64,000 nt of DNA from contig NZ_CP081903.1 in the NCBI RefSeq assembly GCF_020091405.1, positions 3,162,501 to 3,226,500 of the forward strand, written 5' to 3'. The notes under the pieces are model-generated. The model was not told where the DNA came from. It did no database searches and was given only the letters and a program-made list of their open reading frames with translations. Both the position numbers and the translations under genes were made by a program. Shown in pieces: positions 8,453 through 17,127 of this stretch (the stretch's first letter is position 1; the number at the start of each line of letters is the position of its first letter). Source of the DNA: Bacteroides cellulosilyticus (lineage in GTDB: Bacteria > Bacteroidota > Bacteroidia > Bacteroidales > Bacteroidaceae).

Positions 8453-9760
8453 ATGAAGAAGATTATTTTTACTGTACTACTTGTCGGAATCTTATCCGGA
8501 GGATGTGCACAGGATAAGGAAGCAGTCTCTCCATTTCAGGCAGTAGTGGCTCAGGATGGCAGCGGCGACTATGCAACTATTCAGTCTGCCGTAGATGCGG
8601 CACCGGAGAACCGGCGGGAACCATGGCTCATTTTCGTAAAGAACGGTTCGTACCGTGAACAGGTAATTATCCCTGAGACCAAGACTTACATTCATCTCAT
8701 TGGGCAGGATAAGGATAAGACGATCATCCGTCACCTTCTCAATGTGGGCGGAAAACCCGAAGAAGGTACTGCACCCGAGAAAACCGCTTACTGGAAACAT
8801 TCTGTTCATAATCCTTTCTCCGAAGTTTACAAATTAGAAGGCAGCGTTGTTTATGTGAAGGGAGCCCATTTTTATACGGAGAATATCTCTTATCTTAATG
8901 ACTGGGGGGTAGATAGCCAAAATGGTCCTCAAGCTTTGGCTATGAGTAGCCAAGCTGATTGTGCTGCATACAATAATTGCATTTTTCGATCTTTTCAGGA
9001 CACCTGGATGACTTCCAGAACTGACTCTCACCGTCTTTATGCGAAAGATTGCTGGATTGAGGGCGCGGTAGATTACTTTTATGGCAGTGGAGATGCTTTG
9101 CTTGAGAACTGTACATTATATAATGTACGCAGTGGTTCTGTAATAGTTGCTCCCTCCCATAAAAATGTGAGGTTCGGATATGTATTTCGCAACTGTATAG
9201 TGGATGGTAATGCCGCTGCTTCCGATGGTAAACAAAAGTTAGGACGTCCGTGGCATAATTCTCCTCGTGCTGTTTATATACATACCACTATGCGCATTCC
9301 TCTTGCTCCCGAGGGGTGGACAAACATGGGTGCTATTCCGGGGTTATTTGCAGAGTATGACAGTCGCGATGCTGAAGGTAATATACTTGACCTGAGCCAA
9401 CGTAAGACTGAATATGACGGACGTGGCCCGGATAATCCGCCGAAAGGTTCCTGTCGTGCAACAATCACCAAGGAAGAAGCGGATGGCTATGTATACGAAC
9501 GTATAATTCCGGGAGATGACGGATGGGATCCCCGTGTGATGATGGAAAAATTGCCGTCTCCCGCAAAGTTGAAGAAAAAGGGGCTGAAAGTTAGTTGGAA
9601 AGCAGTACCTGCTGCTGCCGGATATGTCATTTTTGATAATGACCGTGTTATAGGTTTTACAAAAGAGCCGATCTATAATTTGTCATCTGAAATAAAAGGA
9701 AATTTAAAAGTATGTGCTGTCAATCGTTATGGTTCATTAGGAACAGAGGGTACTCTTTAG
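8453..9760 (+). CDS. Pectin methylesterase, carbohydrate esterase family 8 (lipoprotein)
   Basis: A 435-residue lipoprotein (lipobox LSGGC, C18) that removes methyl esters from homogalacturonan, making it a substrate for pectate lyase. The CE8 beta-helix motifs are present in order: DGSGDYATIQ (35-44), GPQALA (158-163), FQDTW (181-185, catalytic D183), GAVDYFYG (204-211, nucleophile D207) and LGRPWH (263-268, R265/W267). The last 90 residues form a small added domain with beta-sandwich character (LKKKGLKVSWKAVPAAAGYV). It is co-transcribed with the PL1 gene and ends at a strong terminator (9810-9842). De-esterification plus lyase action at the cell surface would feed the SusC/SusD systems downstream. 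Confidence 0.92.
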   Translation: MKKIIFTVLLVGILSGGCAQDKEAVSPFQAVVAQDGSGDYATIQSAVDAAPENRREPWLIFVKNGSYREQVIIPETKTYIHLIGQDKDKTIIRHLLNVGGKPEEGTAPEKTAYWKHSVHNPFSEVYKLEGSVVYVKGAHFYTENISYLNDWGVDSQNGPQALAMSSQADCAAYNNCIFRSFQDTWMTSRTDSHRLYAKDCWIEGAVDYFYGSGDALLENCTLYNVRSGSVIVAPSHKNVRFGYVFRNCIVDGNAAASDGKQKLGRPWHNSPRAVYIHTTMRIPLAPEGWTNMGAIPGLFAEYDSRDAEGNILDLSQRKTEYDGRGPDNPPKGSCRATITKEEADGYVYERIIPGDDGWDPRVMMEKLPSPAKLKKKGLKVSWKAVPAAAGYVIFDNDRVIGFTKEPIYNLSSEIKGNLKVCAVNRYGSLGTEGTL

Positions 9761-9809
9761 TTAATGAATTGTAATGCCACTATAACATATTGACATTTTT
9801 TGCATGTAG

Positions 9810-9842
9810 AATCCCGGGCTTGTGAAAGTCCGGGATTTTTTG
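9810..9842 (+). terminator. Rho-independent terminator of the pectinase operon
   Basis: AATCCCGG (9810-9817) pairs with CCGGGATT (9830-9837), followed by a T-run. It lies 50 nt after the esterase stop. Confidence 0.85.
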
Positions 9843-9876
9843 TTAAAACTGCTCTGTTTTAGGCTATAGCTTAATT

Positions 9877-9933
9877 TTTACTCTCTTTTCGGATGATTTT
9901 ACTCTTTAATCATCCTTCTAATTCTGAATTTTG
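9877..9933 (+). promoter_or_regulatory. First SusC promoter with HTCS-type operator
   Basis: The -7 element GAATTTTG (9926-9933) is followed by an 87-nt leader. Half-sites TTTACTCTC (9877-9885) and TTTACTCTT (9898-9906) repeat at 21 nt, and the second begins 28 nt before the -7 element. This geometry is identical to the sites at 6781 and 21763. AraC-type HTCS output domains are known to bind direct repeats next to the -35 region, which fits activation here. Confidence 0.65.
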
Positions 9934-10020
9934 CAAAAGAATTAATAACACAGGTTAAGTTAAGAAATGAAAAGCTTTACGAAAAACACTGTACTTATTG
10001 TTTAACTAAATAATACTATC

Positions 10021-13000
10021 ATGAAACAAGAAATCGAAAAGATGAAGAGCAGGTTACTTCTGCTGGCATTCATTTTAATGGTGCCTATTGGAGTGTTTGC
10101 TCAAAACATTACGGTAAAAGGTAATGTGACTGATTCGGAAGGAGAGCCGATTATCGGTGCCACTGTTATGGAAAAAGGCAAAAGCCAGAATGGTGTCATC
10201 ACTGACTTAGATGGTAATTTTACTCTGAATGTGTCAGGTAAAGGAAAAAAGATTGTTATTACCTATATAGGTATGAAAACAGAAGAAGTGGATGCGGTAA
10301 CCGGAAAGACCTTGAAGATTGTCTTGAAGGATGATTCGCAAACACTGGACGAAGTAGTAGTAGTTGCCGTAGGTTATGGTAACGCACGCAAGAAGGATTT
10401 GACCGGTGCTATTTCTTCTGTAGGTGAAAGTACTTTGAAAAACATTCCTGTAACTTCTGCTTCAAGTGCCATTACAGGACGTCTGGCTGGTGTAAGCGTT
10501 ATCACATCAGAAGGTTCCCCCGATGCTACGGTTAGCATCCGTGTGCGTGGTGGTGGTTCCATTACACAAAGCAATGAACCTCTTTTCATTGTAGACGGTT
10601 TTCAGGTAAGTGGTATTGATGATATTCCACCTACGGATATTGAGAGCATTGACGTATTGAAAGATGCCTCTTCTACTGCTATCTATGGTGCAAAAGGTGC
10701 TAATGGTGTAATTTTGGTTACTACTAAAAGTGGCCGTGCTGGTAAAACGCAAATAAGCCTGAATGCCTCTCTGGGTTTCAATCGTTTTTATAATGAAACA
10801 GAAGTTCTTTCTCCCTATGAATATGTGTATCTTCAGAGAGAGTTGGATCCGGCGAAGAATGCCGGTTTCTTCGATCGTTATGGGCAGTGGGAAGATATAG
10901 ATATCTATAAATCAAAAGTTGGTAAAAACTGGCAACGTGATTTGTTCGACAGGACAGGTCTGAAACAGAGCTACAATATGAATATCAATGGAGGTAGTGA
11001 AGACCTGGTCTATAGTCTTAGTTATACGCATGACGATGAAACTTATATTATGCAGACTTCGCAGTATCGTCGTGACAATGTCAATTTGAAGGTAAACAAG
11101 AAATTCAACAAGAAGCTGAGAATGGACCTCAATGTTAAGATGTCCAATACTACGATTGACGGTCCGAGTGTATCAAGTGGTTCTAAGTTGCGTGACTGTG
11201 TGAAGTATCCTACAATAGGAACTCTGACAGACCTTACTGATGAAGATTTAAGTGGAGACGATGGTATCATTGAAAATATCAGTAGCCTGAATGACCCTTA
11301 TTTCAATATTGTAAACGAGTATAAGAAGCAGTCTAAATTCAACAATTCTTATAATGCCGCTCTGATATGGGATGTTATAAAAGGATTGCAATGGCGTGCT
11401 GAAGGTACTTACGGATTTAGCTTTGACCGTACGGATAATGTCTACTTGAAGAATACAAGTAAGGCAAACCAAACTGCCGGTCAGCCTGTAGGTGTCCGTG
11501 AATATTGGAACGGACAGAATTGGGCTTTCCGTACCTTGCTGAACTATAAGTTCAAAATGAAAGATCATAGTTTTGATGTTATGGGAGGTATGGAAGCGTT
11601 AAGTTCCAAGAAAGATAAAATGCAAATCACGGCTGATTACTTCCCAAGTGATTACGGAGTGAATGATATTCTTTCTATGTGGAACAATGGTACGTCAGAA
11701 CCTACTTATACAACGATTAACGAGCCGAGCCGAAGTATGTCTTATTTTGGTCGTGCTAATTATATACTTAAAGATCGCTATTATCTGACTTTCACACTGC
11801 GTGCCGACGGTACCAATGTATTTGCTCCGGGCAATAAGTGGGGACTCTTTCCGGCAGCTTCAGCTGCATGGCGTATGTCTGATGAAAAGTTTATGGAAGC
11901 TACCAAAGACTGGTTGTCTAACTTTAAGTGGCGTCTTAGCTATGGTAAATCCGGTAATGCCCGTGTAGGTTCCTATTGGCGTCAGACTTACTCTCCGGTG
12001 ACCAATATTAAGAACTTATATTATCAGAATGAAATAGGACAGAGCAGTTTGCAACCAAGTACGCGTTTGCGCAACGAAAACCTTACTTGGGAATCTAAAT
12101 ATTCTACAAATGTCGGCTTTGATCTGGGGTTGTTTGAGAACCGCCTGAACTTGACTTTTGATTTCTATAATGATGTAACCAAGAACTTGATTATGGAGGT
12201 TCAGTTGCCTTCTAATGCCGGTTATAATACTCAATATCAGAACTTAGGACAGACAACCAACCGTGGTGTGGAATTGACATTAAATGCTAATCTGATTAAT
12301 ACGAAAAACTTTTTCCTGGATTTTAACTTTAACATCTCGTTCAATAAGAACAAAGTGGATGCTCTTTATGGAGCAAACGGAGACGTGATGATCCTTTCTG
12401 GTGGAGGTACAGAAGTGGGAAGTGATAACTACCGCGTATTCGTAGGGAAAGAAACAGGTTTGATGTATGGTTATGTCTGTGATGGCATGTATTCTTTCGA
12501 TGATTTTGATTTTGATCAGGCTACGAAGAAATGGGTACTGAAGAAAGATGAAAATGGTAATAATATTGCTCCGGACAATTTTGGTGTACTTTCTAAAGGA
12601 GGTGGTTATTACGGACCGGGGCATCTGAAGCTGAAAGACCTGAATGGCGATGGTGTAATTGATGCAGACAATGACCGTAAAGTAATTGGAAATGCTTTGC
12701 CTAAACACACCGGTGGCTTTAGTTTCAATGCTGGTTGGAAAGGATTTGACTTGACCGCCATGTTTAACTGGTCGTATGGCAATGATATTTTGAATATGAA
12801 TAAAATTGACTATACGTCTTATGTAGGAGCCAAAAGGTATCAGAATATGAGCACTGAAATGAAGCTGGAAAATCGCTTTACTACTATTGATCCGGTAACC
12901 GGTTTGAATATTTATTATGGTGACTATGCTAATCCCGAACGTCTGAAGGAAATCAATGCAAACGCTACAATCTGGCATCCATTGATGAATAACTCCATTA

Positions 13001-13263
13001 CTACGGATTGGGCAGTAGAAGATGGGTCATTCCTGCGTCTGGGTACATTGACTTTAGGATATACTTTGCCGAAGATGCTTACAACAAAATTCGGAGTAAA
13101 GTCTCTGCGTGTTTATGCTACTGCTAACAATGTGTTCTGTTGGACTGCTTATAGTGGACAAGACCCTGAAGTAAATACCGGTAAAGCTATGACACCGGGT
13201 TATGATAGATCAGCTTATCCGAAGTCCAAATCGTATGTTTTCGGTTTAAATCTAACTTTCTAA
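10021..13263 (+). CDS. susC: SusC-like TonB-dependent glycan transporter (first copy)
   Basis: A 1080-residue outer-membrane importer of the SusC/RagA family. It takes up oligosaccharides released at the surface, using TonB energy. Order: signal peptide to about residue 28 (GVFAQ), carboxypeptidase-regulatory-like domain (NITVKGNVTDSEGEPIIGAT, about 29-110), plug domain with the SusC hallmark DVLKDASSTAIYGAKGANG, and barrel to a C-terminal aromatic (GLNLTF). ATG 10021 is followed by a second possible start (MKSR, 10042). It is followed after 12 nt by its SusD partner. The neighbouring PL1 and CE8 enzymes make a pectic oligosaccharide the likely cargo. Its leader and N-terminus closely resemble those of the second copy at 22121, pointing to duplication. 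Confidence 0.93.
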   Translation: MKQEIEKMKSRLLLLAFILMVPIGVFAQNITVKGNVTDSEGEPIIGATVMEKGKSQNGVITDLDGNFTLNVSGKGKKIVITYIGMKTEEVDAVTGKTLKIVLKDDSQTLDEVVVVAVGYGNARKKDLTGAISSVGESTLKNIPVTSASSAITGRLAGVSVITSEGSPDATVSIRVRGGGSITQSNEPLFIVDGFQVSGIDDIPPTDIESIDVLKDASSTAIYGAKGANGVILVTTKSGRAGKTQISLNASLGFNRFYNETEVLSPYEYVYLQRELDPAKNAGFFDRYGQWEDIDIYKSKVGKNWQRDLFDRTGLKQSYNMNINGGSEDLVYSLSYTHDDETYIMQTSQYRRDNVNLKVNKKFNKKLRMDLNVKMSNTTIDGPSVSSGSKLRDCVKYPTIGTLTDLTDEDLSGDDGIIENISSLNDPYFNIVNEYKKQSKFNNSYNAALIWDVIKGLQWRAEGTYGFSFDRTDNVYLKNTSKANQTAGQPVGVREYWNGQNWAFRTLLNYKFKMKDHSFDVMGGMEALSSKKDKMQITADYFPSDYGVNDILSMWNNGTSEPTYTTINEPSRSMSYFGRANYILKDRYYLTFTLRADGTNVFAPGNKWGLFPAASAAWRMSDEKFMEATKDWLSNFKWRLSYGKSGNARVGSYWRQTYSPVTNIKNLYYQNEIGQSSLQPSTRLRNENLTWESKYSTNVGFDLGLFENRLNLTFDFYNDVTKNLIMEVQLPSNAGYNTQYQNLGQTTNRGVELTLNANLINTKNFFLDFNFNISFNKNKVDALYGANGDVMILSGGGTEVGSDNYRVFVGKETGLMYGYVCDGMYSFDDFDFDQATKKWVLKKDENGNNIAPDNFGVLSKGGGYYGPGHLKLKDLNGDGVIDADNDRKVIGNALPKHTGGFSFNAGWKGFDLTAMFNWSYGNDILNMNKIDYTSYVGAKRYQNMSTEMKLENRFTTIDPVTGLNIYYGDYANPERLKEINANATIWHPLMNNSITTDWAVEDGSFLRLGTLTLGYTLPKMLTTKFGVKSLRVYATANNVFCWTAYSGQDPEVNTGKAMTPGYDRSAYPKSKSYVFGLNLTF

Positions 13264-13275
13264 ATTATTATACTT

Positions 13276-15357
13276 ATGAAAAAATATAATCTATTATATA
13301 TACTGACGGCAGGAATGATGCTATTCACTTCCTGCGAGGATTTCTTGAATACGGATTCTCCTTCCGAACAAAGCAAGGAGAACTTATTTGAGAATGAGGG
13401 AATGACTCGATCTGCCATAATGGGAGTATATTCGGAATTGGCCGGAACCTATGTATATGGTCAGAAAATGTCAGTAAACTGGCAAGGAGTTTCTGATATT
13501 GAGCAGGCAAGCGGTTATCAGGAAGATCCGGCTACAGACAAGACGAGTGATTCAGGTGCGGCCAATTACTGGTGTGACTGGTATAATAAAACATTGCAGT
13601 GGGGATATATCTTTAAAATGGCAGAACTTGCCAGCACGGCAGTAGATGGTATTCGTGCTTCTGAAGCTTTCAATAATGGCACTACGGCTATGAAGCGTTA
13701 TATGGGTGAAGCTTTGGTACTTCGTTCTCTTTCATATTTTGAACTTGTGCGTCGTTGGGGAGATATACCTTTTAAAGAAGGTATGTCAAGCTCGGACCTT
13801 TCCAATGTCTATATGGGTAAAATCAACCGCGACAGTATATATGCTTGTATTGTAAAAGACATGCAAGAAGCCATAGAATACCTTCCTTGGGTTGGCGAAG
13901 TGGCTGATTATAATAGTGAGCGTATAACTAAAGGGTTTGCGAAGGGGATGTTGGCACGTATCGCTCTTTTTGCCGGAGGCTGGTCTGTACGTGATGGTAA
14001 GGAATTCCCGGCTAATACGAGTGTGGAACGTTATTCCAATACTGAGCAGAATCCGGGTATGGAAGAAGTAGGAGAGTATTTTATAGGTCGTCCTGCCAAT
14101 TGGAGGGATTATTACGAGATTGCCGAACAGCAGTGTGCTGAGATTATAGGTGATCCGGAAAATCCTCACAGACTGGATCCGGATTATGGAGATATCTGGA
14201 AATCAGTCTGCGGTCTGAAAGCCAATACATATAATGAGAACTTGTTTGAGGTAGCCAATGGAGTAGGCTATAGTGGTGATATAGGTACTTTGATGGGACG
14301 TGCCATGGATGGTAATTTGGGATATGGCCAGCGTGGTTTTGGCGGTACTTATGTTAGTACTAATGCTTATTATTTCTATTCGTTCGATCAGAATGACACG
14401 CGTCGTGACTATGCCTGCTACTGGCCTGTTTACAAAAAAGATGGTACTATCAAAGAAGTAATGCAGAATGATATTATGTCTGTGAGATTGGGTAAATGGT
14501 CTTTCTTCTGGACTGCCGAATCTTATCGCTCAATCGCATTGACCGCTACGGCTCGTACTCCGACAGGCATCAACTGGATTGTGATGCGTTATCCTGATAT
14601 CCTTTTGATGTTTGCTGAGGCTCGCTATATGTTAGGTAAAGGTGAAAATTCAGTAAGTGATGTGGCTGGTATTAGTGCTGCCAGAGCGCTGGAGATGGTT
14701 CGTGAACGTGCATTTGGTTCAGGAGCGGAAGCTGTTATGGACTATAAGAAAGTAGATTTCTTTGATGCTATTGTCAACGAACGTGCATGGGAGTTTGGTG
14801 GTGAGGGTATCCGTAAACTCGATTTGATTCGTTGGGGATTACTCGATTCTAAGATTGAGGAGATGAAAGTGGCTATGCTCTATATGTTGGATGGTAGCCA
14901 TCCCGTAGAAATCTTTGATAAGACTTATCAACCTGAAGAGTTTCCCAATAAACTGTATTTCAAGTACGATGAGAATGGAGAATTTATAGATTTCTCTTCT
15001 ATTAATTTTTATACTAAGAGAGCAGCCAATCCGGATGAGAAAGTATATACGGAAATAAAATGGTTTCCGGAGACTTACTGGAATGTGAAGGAAACGGATA
15101 TAAACAAAGATCATAGCTTGATCAAGAATGCTACAAAAATATTGGTATGTGCTTCAGGACTGAGAAAATCTTATGATTATAGTCAGTTGTTGAGTACATT
15201 GAAGTATGGTTCTCTGATTCAGGATAGATTGAATGGTTACAAAATAGGTAATGGAGTTTGTAATTATCGTCACTTGTTCTCTATCTATTATGATGATATC
15301 TATAAGTCTAAGGGATATTTGTCCAATTCTTACGGATATGATAATAGTGCTCAATAA
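13276..15357 (+). CDS. susD: SusD/RagB-like surface glycan-binding lipoprotein (first copy)
   Basis: A 693-residue lipoprotein (lipobox LFTSC, C20) of the SusD/RagB family. It caps the SusC channel and captures glycan at the cell surface. The N-terminal SusD signature (LNTDSPSEQSKENLFENEG) and the helical TPR-like scaffold (GEALVLRSLSYFELVRRWG) are clear. Late conserved blocks include VMRYPDILLMFAEARYML and the NERAWEFGGEGIRKLDLIRW region. It follows SusC by 12 nt and precedes a surface lipoprotein by 27 nt. It is longer than canonical SusD (about 550 residues), as is common for pectin-type systems. Confidence 0.93.
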   Translation: MKKYNLLYILTAGMMLFTSCEDFLNTDSPSEQSKENLFENEGMTRSAIMGVYSELAGTYVYGQKMSVNWQGVSDIEQASGYQEDPATDKTSDSGAANYWCDWYNKTLQWGYIFKMAELASTAVDGIRASEAFNNGTTAMKRYMGEALVLRSLSYFELVRRWGDIPFKEGMSSSDLSNVYMGKINRDSIYACIVKDMQEAIEYLPWVGEVADYNSERITKGFAKGMLARIALFAGGWSVRDGKEFPANTSVERYSNTEQNPGMEEVGEYFIGRPANWRDYYEIAEQQCAEIIGDPENPHRLDPDYGDIWKSVCGLKANTYNENLFEVANGVGYSGDIGTLMGRAMDGNLGYGQRGFGGTYVSTNAYYFYSFDQNDTRRDYACYWPVYKKDGTIKEVMQNDIMSVRLGKWSFFWTAESYRSIALTATARTPTGINWIVMRYPDILLMFAEARYMLGKGENSVSDVAGISAARALEMVRERAFGSGAEAVMDYKKVDFFDAIVNERAWEFGGEGIRKLDLIRWGLLDSKIEEMKVAMLYMLDGSHPVEIFDKTYQPEEFPNKLYFKYDENGEFIDFSSINFYTKRAANPDEKVYTEIKWFPETYWNVKETDINKDHSLIKNATKILVCASGLRKSYDYSQLLSTLKYGSLIQDRLNGYKIGNGVCNYRHLFSIYYDDIYKSKGYLSNSYGYDNSAQ

Positions 15358-15384
15358 TATGATAATTATTAAAAGAATAAACTT

Positions 15385-17013
15385 ATGAAAATTAGAAATT
15401 TCTATTATATTTTGCTGGGAATTCTCACATTCTCGGTGATAGCATGCGAGGAAGCTAATGAATGGGAAGTGGATCCCAGTCATGACAGATTATTCCGTTC
15501 TACGAAGTTTGAAGTAAAAGAAACGAATCCAACTTCTGCTCTTTTGAGTTTCAGGGGAGTCACAAATGCTACAAAGTATGTATTTGATTTCAGTGAAGGT
15601 GATAGTTTGCTTTTTAACAATATAGTATTTACCACAGAACTTCTTGTAGATACAATGAATGCCTACAATAAAGAAGCTTCTGAAATAAAAACGGAATATC
15701 GTGCTCTTTTTACGGATCTGAATGGTACGACACGTTATTCGGTGCGTATGAAAGCTGTCAATGGAAATACCGGGATGGAATCGGGATATGTGCAGTTGTG
15801 TTTTGACACTACAGACGAGCAGATATTTACTACCGTTACTCCGGGAACTACCAGTGTCTCTTTGAATTGGCAGGCAGAAAAAACAGCTACGCGTATTGAG
15901 TATGGTGAGTTAGTAAAGACTGAGATCGAGGGTGAAGAGGCAAAAACTGATACGATTTGGGCTACAGCACACGAACTCACTTCAACAGAAAAACAAGCTG
16001 GTGAGTTAACAATAGACGGGCTTAAACCGGGAACTAATTATATTACGTATATCTTCAATGAGAAGGCTCGCAGAGGTTCTTATAAATTTAAGACTTTGGG
16101 ATCCTCCAAAGGAACGACTATTTCAGTAAAAGCAAGTGATGATATTAATGCCTTGTTGGCGGGTGCACCGGCTGGCGATGTGACTTTGTCATTTACGGGT
16201 GGACAAACTTATGAGGTTGGTGAATTTATAATTCCCGAAACTGTTGCGAACTTGTATATAGCCGGTAACGTGGTAGGAGGTAAGATGCCTGTATTAAATA
16301 TGACCAAGTTTACATTCTCTGCTCTTATGGATAACTTCTATGTACAGTATATGGATATTATCAGCGATGGTAAGTCTCAATTTATGATTGAACTTGGCGG
16401 TAGCACCGGCTTTAAGAATGTAAGTTTTGAGGGATGCAACATTAGTGAAATTCCAAGAAGTCTTATCCGTACCAATTCTGGTAATCTTGAAGTTGAAGGA
16501 ATTGCTATTAGTAACTGTTTCATTAAGAATGTGGGTTTAAGTGGATATGGACTTTTGAATATCGGTAAGTTGAAGTCGTTAAGTACTATTTCTATTACCA
16601 ATACTACTCTGTTGAATATTGGTGATCAGATTATGGATTTACGTGTACAGACAGATAAAGTTACATTTACTCAATCTACTTTCTGTAACTATGATATTAA
16701 CATGCCTAAATTATTGCGTTTGGATAAGCAACCGAAAGAAATTACTGTAACAGGGGTAATTTTTACGGGAGATAATAAGGGCGGTAAAATGAATTCTGGT
16801 AATAGCGACTATTCCAAGTATCTGAGTTTTGCCGGATGTTATTTAACTTCTGATTTCCAGGAAAATGATAAGAAGTTTACCGATGCTCAAATCTTAAAAA
16901 TCTCATCAGAAGAGTTATTTGAAGATCCAAAGAATGGTGATTTTCACTTTAAACCGGAAGCTAAGTTTGAAGGGGATGGTAAAGTAGGAGATCCGAGATG
17001 GTGGACAAAATAA
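15385..17013 (+). CDS. DUF4957/DUF5123-type surface lipoprotein (first copy)
   Basis: A 542-residue lipoprotein (VIAC, C21). The N-terminal half has a fibronectin type III-like region (about 40-240, with TSVSLNWQAE and LKPGTNYITYIF). The C-terminal half is a right-handed beta-helix-like fold with many I/N/F turns and ends in GDPRWWTK, the usual end of DUF5123 proteins. Such proteins sit as the third gene of pectin utilization operons and are thought to bind polygalacturonan at the surface. No lyase catalytic residues are recognisable. It ends the operon before a bidirectional terminator. The homologue at 27422 is about 210 residues longer. Confidence 0.75.
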   Translation: MKIRNFYYILLGILTFSVIACEEANEWEVDPSHDRLFRSTKFEVKETNPTSALLSFRGVTNATKYVFDFSEGDSLLFNNIVFTTELLVDTMNAYNKEASEIKTEYRALFTDLNGTTRYSVRMKAVNGNTGMESGYVQLCFDTTDEQIFTTVTPGTTSVSLNWQAEKTATRIEYGELVKTEIEGEEAKTDTIWATAHELTSTEKQAGELTIDGLKPGTNYITYIFNEKARRGSYKFKTLGSSKGTTISVKASDDINALLAGAPAGDVTLSFTGGQTYEVGEFIIPETVANLYIAGNVVGGKMPVLNMTKFTFSALMDNFYVQYMDIISDGKSQFMIELGGSTGFKNVSFEGCNISEIPRSLIRTNSGNLEVEGIAISNCFIKNVGLSGYGLLNIGKLKSLSTISITNTTLLNIGDQIMDLRVQTDKVTFTQSTFCNYDINMPKLLRLDKQPKEITVTGVIFTGDNKGGKMNSGNSDYSKYLSFAGCYLTSDFQENDKKFTDAQILKISSEELFEDPKNGDFHFKPEAKFEGDGKVGDPRWWTK

Positions 17014-17057
17014 TCTGACAGGTATTAGTTTCAGGATAAACTATCCTCTCTGAAAAG

Positions 17058-17088
17058 AAGTCCGGGTTTCATGGTGAAGCCCGGACTT
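17058..17088. terminator. Terminator between convergent genes
   Basis: AAGTCCGGG (17058-17066) pairs with CCCGGACTT (17080-17088), and the inner TTC/GAA extends the stem. A T-rich tail follows on the plus strand and A-rich sequence precedes it, so it could serve both the plus-strand operon and the minus-strand HTCS gene. Confidence 0.8.
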
Positions 17089-17127
17089 TTATTTTCAGAC
17101 AAGGTCTTTTTGTTTCTCTTTCTTTAA

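Noticed and set aside
12280-12978. 232-codon minus-strand open frame inside the first SusC gene
   Set aside because: Antisense shadow of a clear SusC gene with no independent start signal.
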